Program-made: the position numbers and the translations under genes
Shown: piece after piece, positions 41,811-45,882 of the stretch
How the letters are laid out: every line of letters begins with the position of its first letter
Numbering within the stretch: the first letter of the stretch is position 1
Notes under the pieces: model-generated
The model's input: the letters and a program-made list of their open reading frames with translations, nothing else
Database searches by the model: none
Told to the model about the DNA's origin: nothing
From: Bacteroidia bacterium
GTDB taxonomy: Bacteria > Bacteroidota > Bacteroidia > Bacteroidales > GWA2-32-17
Length of the DNA stretch: 45,882 bases
Assembly: GCA_016218155.1 (NCBI GenBank)
Contig: JACREQ010000020.1
Coordinates: 1-45,882, forward strand
Direction of reading: 5' to 3'

Positions 41811-43451
41811 ATGAAATCCATTTCATTTTTCATTTTAGTTTTTTGCTTGTCTGTAATTAATTTATTTGCCCAACCTACTATTGGATTAATTCAAAATTCT
41901 GGTGGCACTTCTGACGGTTATACTCTTTTTTCGCCAACTGCTTACACACAATCATACCTTATTGATAATTGCGGAAAATTAGTTCACGAATGGAGTGGTT
42001 CGCATAATACAGGTTTAGCAACCTATCTTTCGTACAATGGAAATTTAATTAGAACAGGACTTGTTCCCGGATCATATTATGCTGTTGGCGGAAAAGGTGG
42101 TGCAATTGAAATTATTGACTGGAATGATAGTATTATATGGTCATATCAGTATTATGCAGCTACGTATTGTTTGCATCACGATATTTGCGAATTACCAAAC
42201 GGTAACATTCTTGCATTAGCATGGGAAAGAAAAACTACAACTGCAGCAACTAATAGCGGAAGAGACCCTGCTTTACTCAGCGGTGATTTATGGTCGGAAA
42301 AAATAATTGAAATTCAACCTACTTTTCCATCAGGCGGAAATATTGTTTGGGAATGGCATTTATGGGATCACCTTGTACAAAATTACAGTTCTACAAAACC
42401 AAACTACGGAGTGATTGAAGACCATCCCGAATTACTTAATTTAAATTATTTAGGAACAGGATTAAATTATACCGAATGGCAGCATTTCAATTCTATTGAC
42501 TACAATGCCGAGCACGACCAGATTTTAATTTCTTCACGTTATATGTGCGAAATTTATATTATCGACCATAGCACTACAACTGCCGAAGCTGCAGGTCATA
42601 CCGGTGGTGTTTCGGGAAAAGGCGGAGATTTTTTATATCGTTGGGGAAATCCCGAAGCATATAACCGTGGCACTGTTGCAGACAGAAAACTATTTGATCA
42701 ACATTGTGCAAAATGGATTACAGATTTCTTACTAGACTCTAATAAAATTATTATTTTTAATAATGGTGTTAACAGACCCGGTGGAAATATTTCTTCTGTT
42801 GATATAATGTTACCACCAAAAGATTCTTTGGGAAATTATTTTATTGATACTTCAAATACTTTTGGACCGGATACAACAGATTGGACTTATACTTCAGCAG
42901 GAATGTATGCTGTAAGAGTTTCTGGTGCACAAAGATTAAATAATGGAAACACTTTAATTACTCTTGGACCACAAGCAGATATTTTTGAAATTGATAACAA
43001 TAAAAATAAAATCTGGGAATATATCGGGCCAGTAGATAATAACGGACCAGCTGATCAGGGAACAAATTTAATTTCTAATTCTTTTTTTAAAGCATTAAGA
43101 TATAATCCCGATTTCCCGGGTTTTACAGGACACGACTTAACCCCAGAACTACCAATAGAAGTTAACCCATTACCTTATGAATGCAGTACAACAAATATTA
43201 AAATAATTAATAACAAAGAAAATAATATTTCAGTTTTTCCTAACCCAGGCTCAGATAAGATTTATATAAAAGGATTAGTAACCTCTTACAGTTATAAAAT
43301 ATATGATATTACTGGGAAAATATTAATTACCGGAAATTCTAACAACGAGCAGAATATTAACATCTCAAAACTAACAGATGGAATTTATTTTATTAAAATT
43401 AATTCGGATAATATAGTTGAGACTTTTAAAATTATTAAAAATGGTAATTAA
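41811..43451 (+). CDS. Arylsulfotransferase-like secreted protein with T9SS sorting tail
   Basis: The ATG at 41,811 (MKSISFFILVFCLSVINLFA) gives a signal peptide and 546 residues. The body is a beta-propeller of the aryl-sulfate sulfotransferase family, with blade motifs SYNGNLIRTG, HHDICELPNGNILALAWE, FNSIDYNAEHDQILISSRY and RLNNGNTLITLGPQADIFEI, and conserved histidines in the HHD and QHCAKW segments. The C-terminal 75 residues (NISVFPNPGSDKIYIKG, ending ETFKIIKNGN) form a type A sorting domain of the type IX secretion system, so the protein is probably exported to the cell surface. Sulfotransferase activity on phenols is inferred from the family, not shown. It is 4 bases after rpe. Confidence 0.87.
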   Translation: MKSISFFILVFCLSVINLFAQPTIGLIQNSGGTSDGYTLFSPTAYTQSYLIDNCGKLVHEWSGSHNTGLATYLSYNGNLIRTGLVPGSYYAVGGKGGAIEIIDWNDSIIWSYQYYAATYCLHHDICELPNGNILALAWERKTTTAATNSGRDPALLSGDLWSEKIIEIQPTFPSGGNIVWEWHLWDHLVQNYSSTKPNYGVIEDHPELLNLNYLGTGLNYTEWQHFNSIDYNAEHDQILISSRYMCEIYIIDHSTTTAEAAGHTGGVSGKGGDFLYRWGNPEAYNRGTVADRKLFDQHCAKWITDFLLDSNKIIIFNNGVNRPGGNISSVDIMLPPKDSLGNYFIDTSNTFGPDTTDWTYTSAGMYAVRVSGAQRLNNGNTLITLGPQADIFEIDNNKNKIWEYIGPVDNNGPADQGTNLISNSFFKALRYNPDFPGFTGHDLTPELPIEVNPLPYECSTTNIKIINNKENNISVFPNPGSDKIYIKGLVTSYSYKIYDITGKILITGNSNNEQNINISKLTDGIYFIKINSDNIVETFKIIKNGN

Positions 43452-43574
43452 TAAAAATTTGATTTGTCATTCATATACTACATACGTTAGCTGTCTATTT
43501 ATTATGATGTTATACATATAAACTAGTTAGCGTTAATTATTAGAAATAATAAAATAACTTAAATATAAATATTC

Positions 43575-44417
43575 ATGAAATACATTTTAATTTGTTTATT
43601 CTTTTTTTTTAATTTATTTCTTTCGGTAGGACAGGTAAAAGTTGGTGACAATGGAATTGGATTCTATCATGCAGCTATTAATCCGCAATATTCGTTGATT
43701 GACACTAGTTCAGATGATCCCGATTTTACTATAATTGATTTAGATTTAAATGGAGATAGTATAAATGATATTTCATTGGGTACCAAATGGGAGTGGGTTC
43801 CTATTCCTCACTCAGGTGGTTTTTATTTTGTTAAATGGGGCCAATTGTTTTTAAATCCTAAGATTAATATAGTCATTAATAATAATAGCTTTTATGCAGA
43901 TACAATGAGATATCATGATACTATTAATTCTGCAACTAATATGTGGAGTACTAGCAACACTGTTGGTATTTATTTTAGTATGAATAATGCCACATTTATT
44001 GATCAATGGATTGGGCAATTAGATAAATATGTTGGCTTCAAAATGCTTTCATCGACAAATGATACTGTTTATGGTTGGTTAAGAATATATGTTCCTAATT
44101 ATGACAAAATTATAATAAGTGAATTTGCTTGTCAATCAAATTATTCAACAGACACAACAATTAATATTGGTATAAATGAAAATTCCATTGAGCCCTTTAA
44201 TATTTTTCCAATTCCTTTCGAGAATTATATAATTTGTGAAACAAATAAAAAGATTGAGAAAGTTGAATTATTTTCAGTAGATGGAAGATTAATCTCTGGC
44301 TATAATAATCCTGAAAAAAGAATTTCAACGTTAAATTTGAATAGAGGTATTTATATTATTGTTGTTCATCTTGCAAATAACACATTAATTCGCAGAAAAA
44401 TAATTAAAAATAACTAA
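43575..44417 (+). CDS. Secreted protein of unknown function with T9SS-type C-terminus
   Basis: The 280-residue protein has a signal peptide (hydrophobic ILICLFFFFNLFLSVGQ) and a mature domain of beta-rich composition (GDNGIGFYHAAINPQYSLID; DPDFTIIDLDLNGDSINDIS) with no family I can name. The last 75 residues (FNIFPIPFENYIICETNKKI, ELFSVDGRLISGY, ending NNTLIRRKIIKNN) are a type IX secretion sorting domain. Short GTTAGC repeats flank it: GTTAGCGTTA at 43,536-43,545 and the inverse TAACGCTAAC at 44,415-44,424. The gene is alone and its base composition is as AT-rich as the neighbourhood. Confidence 0.8.
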   Translation: MKYILICLFFFFNLFLSVGQVKVGDNGIGFYHAAINPQYSLIDTSSDDPDFTIIDLDLNGDSINDISLGTKWEWVPIPHSGGFYFVKWGQLFLNPKINIVINNNSFYADTMRYHDTINSATNMWSTSNTVGIYFSMNNATFIDQWIGQLDKYVGFKMLSSTNDTVYGWLRIYVPNYDKIIISEFACQSNYSTDTTINIGINENSIEPFNIFPIPFENYIICETNKKIEKVELFSVDGRLISGYNNPEKRISTLNLNRGIYIIVVHLANNTLIRRKIIKNN

Positions 44418-44418
44418 C

Positions 44419-44465
44419 GCTAACACTATGTTAGAATTTAGCAGGCTGTTATGGGCAACTTGACA
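44419..44465. repeat. Cassette-boundary-like repeat, copy 1
   Basis: GCTAACAC (44,419-44,426) is followed after a spacer by GCAGGCTGTTATGGGCAACT and TGACA (44,441-44,465). The same two blocks recur at 45,625-45,671. It begins overlapping the stop of the gene 43,575-44,417 and leads into the intergenic segment ending AACGTTAACC at about 44,562. Confidence 0.75.
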
Positions 44466-44610
44466 CAAATAACAAAATTCAAACATTTTAGCGGTTTGAC
44501 CCCGAAGGGGCAAGCACAACTGCAAGTAAATGCACGTCGTTCCGTAGCTTCAAACGTTAACCATCATATGTGTGAAAAAACAAAATTGTAGGACAACAAA
44601 TAATTATAAA

Positions 44611-45498
44611 ATGAAAAGAATAAATTTATCAGTTATTTTTTTGATTCTTGTTTTAAATGCCTTTAGTCAAAATGCTAATAATGCCGATTCTATTTCTAAA
44701 TTATATAATGAATGGCGTTTACAATATAATGAGACGATTGATTCTAAATATCAACCATCGATTGAACATGGAAAAGATAGGCTTATATTTTCTAAAGACT
44801 ACAAAATAAAATATAAATCAGGTTCACATCTATTGACAGGTACTTGGCACTTCTCAAGAAAAGATAGTTCCTTGGAGATTAATGGAGAAAAAGGTGAGAA
44901 AATTCATTGCAAATTGATTTCATTAAAAGACAGCTTATTAATCTTAGAAACTGTATATCCGAATATTGGAAGTGTTAAAATGCACTCTGTACCTGTTAAT
45001 TATATGGGTGATATTATTTCCCCTATACTTATAAGCGAACGTACTTTAAGCACAGACAAATACAAATTTCAAATTCAATTCCCATATGATCCTATTACTC
45101 TTAAATCATCATCAACTAATCTTTGTAAAGTTTCTGGATTCCAATTTGAATATGCTGATACAACAAGCAATAATTTGCAATTTGGTGCAATTCTTTTTGA
45201 TTATCAAAATGGAGTAAACTCAAATTATAGAATGTATGATCTTAGTAACTTTGTTAAAGAATATGAAATGCGGTCTAATGTAAAATATTTAACATTAGAT
45301 ACAATTGTCATTTCCGACAAGAAAGCTATAAAAGTAACTTATTATAATAAAATAGGATTAATAAGTGAAAATGTTTTAACAACAATGGTATTTATTATTC
45401 TTCCGAATAGTTGTTTAAATTTATATGTAACTTCTCGGTCTGAATTGTATGGGAAAAAAGAAAGGGAAAATTATTTTAATGCTGTAAAAATAAAATAA
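44611..45498 (+). CDS. Secreted protein of unknown function (lipocalin-like N-terminal half)
   Basis: The ATG at 44,611 (MKRINLSVIFLILVLNAFSQ) gives a signal peptide and 295 residues; an earlier ATG at 44,572 would break the signal peptide. Residues 30-130 (EWRLQYNETIDSKYQPSIEH; YKIKYKSGSHLLTGTWHFSR; DSSLEINGEKGEKIHCKLIS) look like a lipocalin-like/META-type beta barrel. The second half (LSTDKYKFQIQFPYDPITLK; LCKVSGFQFEYADTTSNNLQ; TLDTIVISDKKAIKVTYYNK) resembles a PsbP-like fold. Export to the periplasm or surface is likely; function unknown. It lies in the same cassette-like surroundings as its left neighbour. Confidence 0.8.
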   Translation: MKRINLSVIFLILVLNAFSQNANNADSISKLYNEWRLQYNETIDSKYQPSIEHGKDRLIFSKDYKIKYKSGSHLLTGTWHFSRKDSSLEINGEKGEKIHCKLISLKDSLLILETVYPNIGSVKMHSVPVNYMGDIISPILISERTLSTDKYKFQIQFPYDPITLKSSSTNLCKVSGFQFEYADTTSNNLQFGAILFDYQNGVNSNYRMYDLSNFVKEYEMRSNVKYLTLDTIVISDKKAIKVTYYNKIGLISENVLTTMVFIILPNSCLNLYVTSRSELYGKKERENYFNAVKIK

Positions 45499-45786
45499 CT
45501 GCAAATAATTAAAAAAAACTGCAAGTTTAGACTTTTTTTAATAAATATATTTCAACTTGACGACTACGAAATAACTTACAATATGCAATTTGACAGAATT
45601 ATAATATTACAATACATACGAATGGCTAACACCACCCACAATAACAACGAGCAGTAATGGGCAACTTGACAATTTTAACATTAAATAAAATTCTTAATAG
45701 CATGACACTGACTGCATAATAATATCCACCAAATCAAACATTGAACCGATATCTATGATATCTCCAAATATTTATTTAATATTTTT
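45499..45786. other. Intergenic region at the right end
   Basis: No gene is supported in these 288 bases. The stretch holds copy 2 of the boundary-like repeat (45,625-45,671) and otherwise AT-rich sequence up to the stop codon of the edge transposase. Confidence 0.6.
45625..45671. repeat. Cassette-boundary-like repeat, copy 2
   Basis: GCTAACAC (45,625-45,632) and GCAGTAATGGGCAACTTGAC (45,651-45,670) repeat the arrangement of 44,419-44,465 with the same total length of 47 bases and a diverged middle. Confidence 0.75.
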
Positions 45787-45882
45787 TTAAGCTGCCAAAT
45801 TAAGTTTAACATATGGTGTTCCTCTTTTAACTACAGCCACAATGCGATTAAGAAGTTTATTACGAACAGCATTTATGGTTGA
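45787..45882 (-). mobile_element. C-terminal end of an IS110-type transposase (runs off the right edge)
   Basis: The leftward frame from the window edge encodes STINAVRNKLLNRIVAVVKR, then GTPYVKLNLAA and a TAA at 45,789-45,787. The pattern N-A-V-R-N-K-L-L/I-x-R-x-x-A-V-V-K-R-x-x-P-Y/F-V is the ending of IS110-family (DEDD) transposases. Only 31 residues are visible, so the family call is provisional and it cannot be told whether the element is intact. Confidence 0.55.

Overview
This AT-rich window comes from an anaerobic or microaerophilic member of the Bacteroidota, probably Bacteroidales-like. The evidence is lineage-typical gene content: a complete aerotolerance (Bat) operon, a pyruvate:ferredoxin oxidoreductase, a short primary sigma factor, a Rho with a long N-terminal insertion, tyrosine recombinases of the CTnDOT class, DUF4248 proteins, type IX secretion C-terminal tails, and TAnnTTTG-type -7 promoter elements.

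Positions 1 to about 18,591 are the right-hand part of an integrated genetic island. Its right boundary is the 3' half of a tRNA-Arg(UCU) gene, cut at the anticodon loop (18,550-18,591), with the native tRNA terminator just outside it. The island's own integrase (17,038-18,390) lies next to this junction; the left end, where an intact tRNA should be, is outside the window. The island carries a leftward operon of at least eight tightly packed genes (11,524 to 1): two C5-cytosine methyltransferases, an HNH endonuclease-like protein, a MORC/MutL-like GHKL ATPase, a Z1 superfamily-II ATPase, a PD-(D/E)XK (DUF4420) nuclease, an AIPR protein and a truncated AAA ATPase. This is a MutL/Z1/AIPR (Mza-like) anti-phage module fused with a restriction-modification set. 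To its right are a second integrase with a HTH excisionase-like gene, a RepA-like helicase operon bracketed by two families of phased short repeats (9 bp and 10 bp), and a tandemly duplicated small DUF4248 gene.

From about 18,600 to 45,882 the sequence looks chromosomal. An AAA/DUF4143 ATPase gene is bracketed by an 80-bp REP-like direct repeat and preceded by three 33-bp promoter-like tandem units. Then come an outer-membrane beta-barrel protein, truA, the nine-gene moxR-DUF58-batABCDE operon (23,798-32,509), a leftward set (TiaS-like protein, ModE-like regulator, ppnP, nifJ, rho), and a rightward set (rpoD, rpe, an arylsulfotransferase-like secreted protein). The last 2.4 kb holds two secreted-protein genes in cassette-like surroundings with a repeated boundary sequence, and the C-terminal end of an IS110-like transposase at the edge.

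In the defence operon the methyltransferases would mark self DNA, the GHKL and Z1 ATPases would sense or move along DNA, and the HNH and PD-(D/E)XK proteins would cut. In the Bat operon MoxR, DUF58 and the VWA/TPR proteins form an envelope-associated chaperone-like complex. Most strongly worth a second look are the composition of the defence operon (including the altered HNH motif and the extra ATPase), the phased repeats around the RepA operon, the 33-bp promoter-like triplet with flanking REP repeats, and the cassette-like right end.
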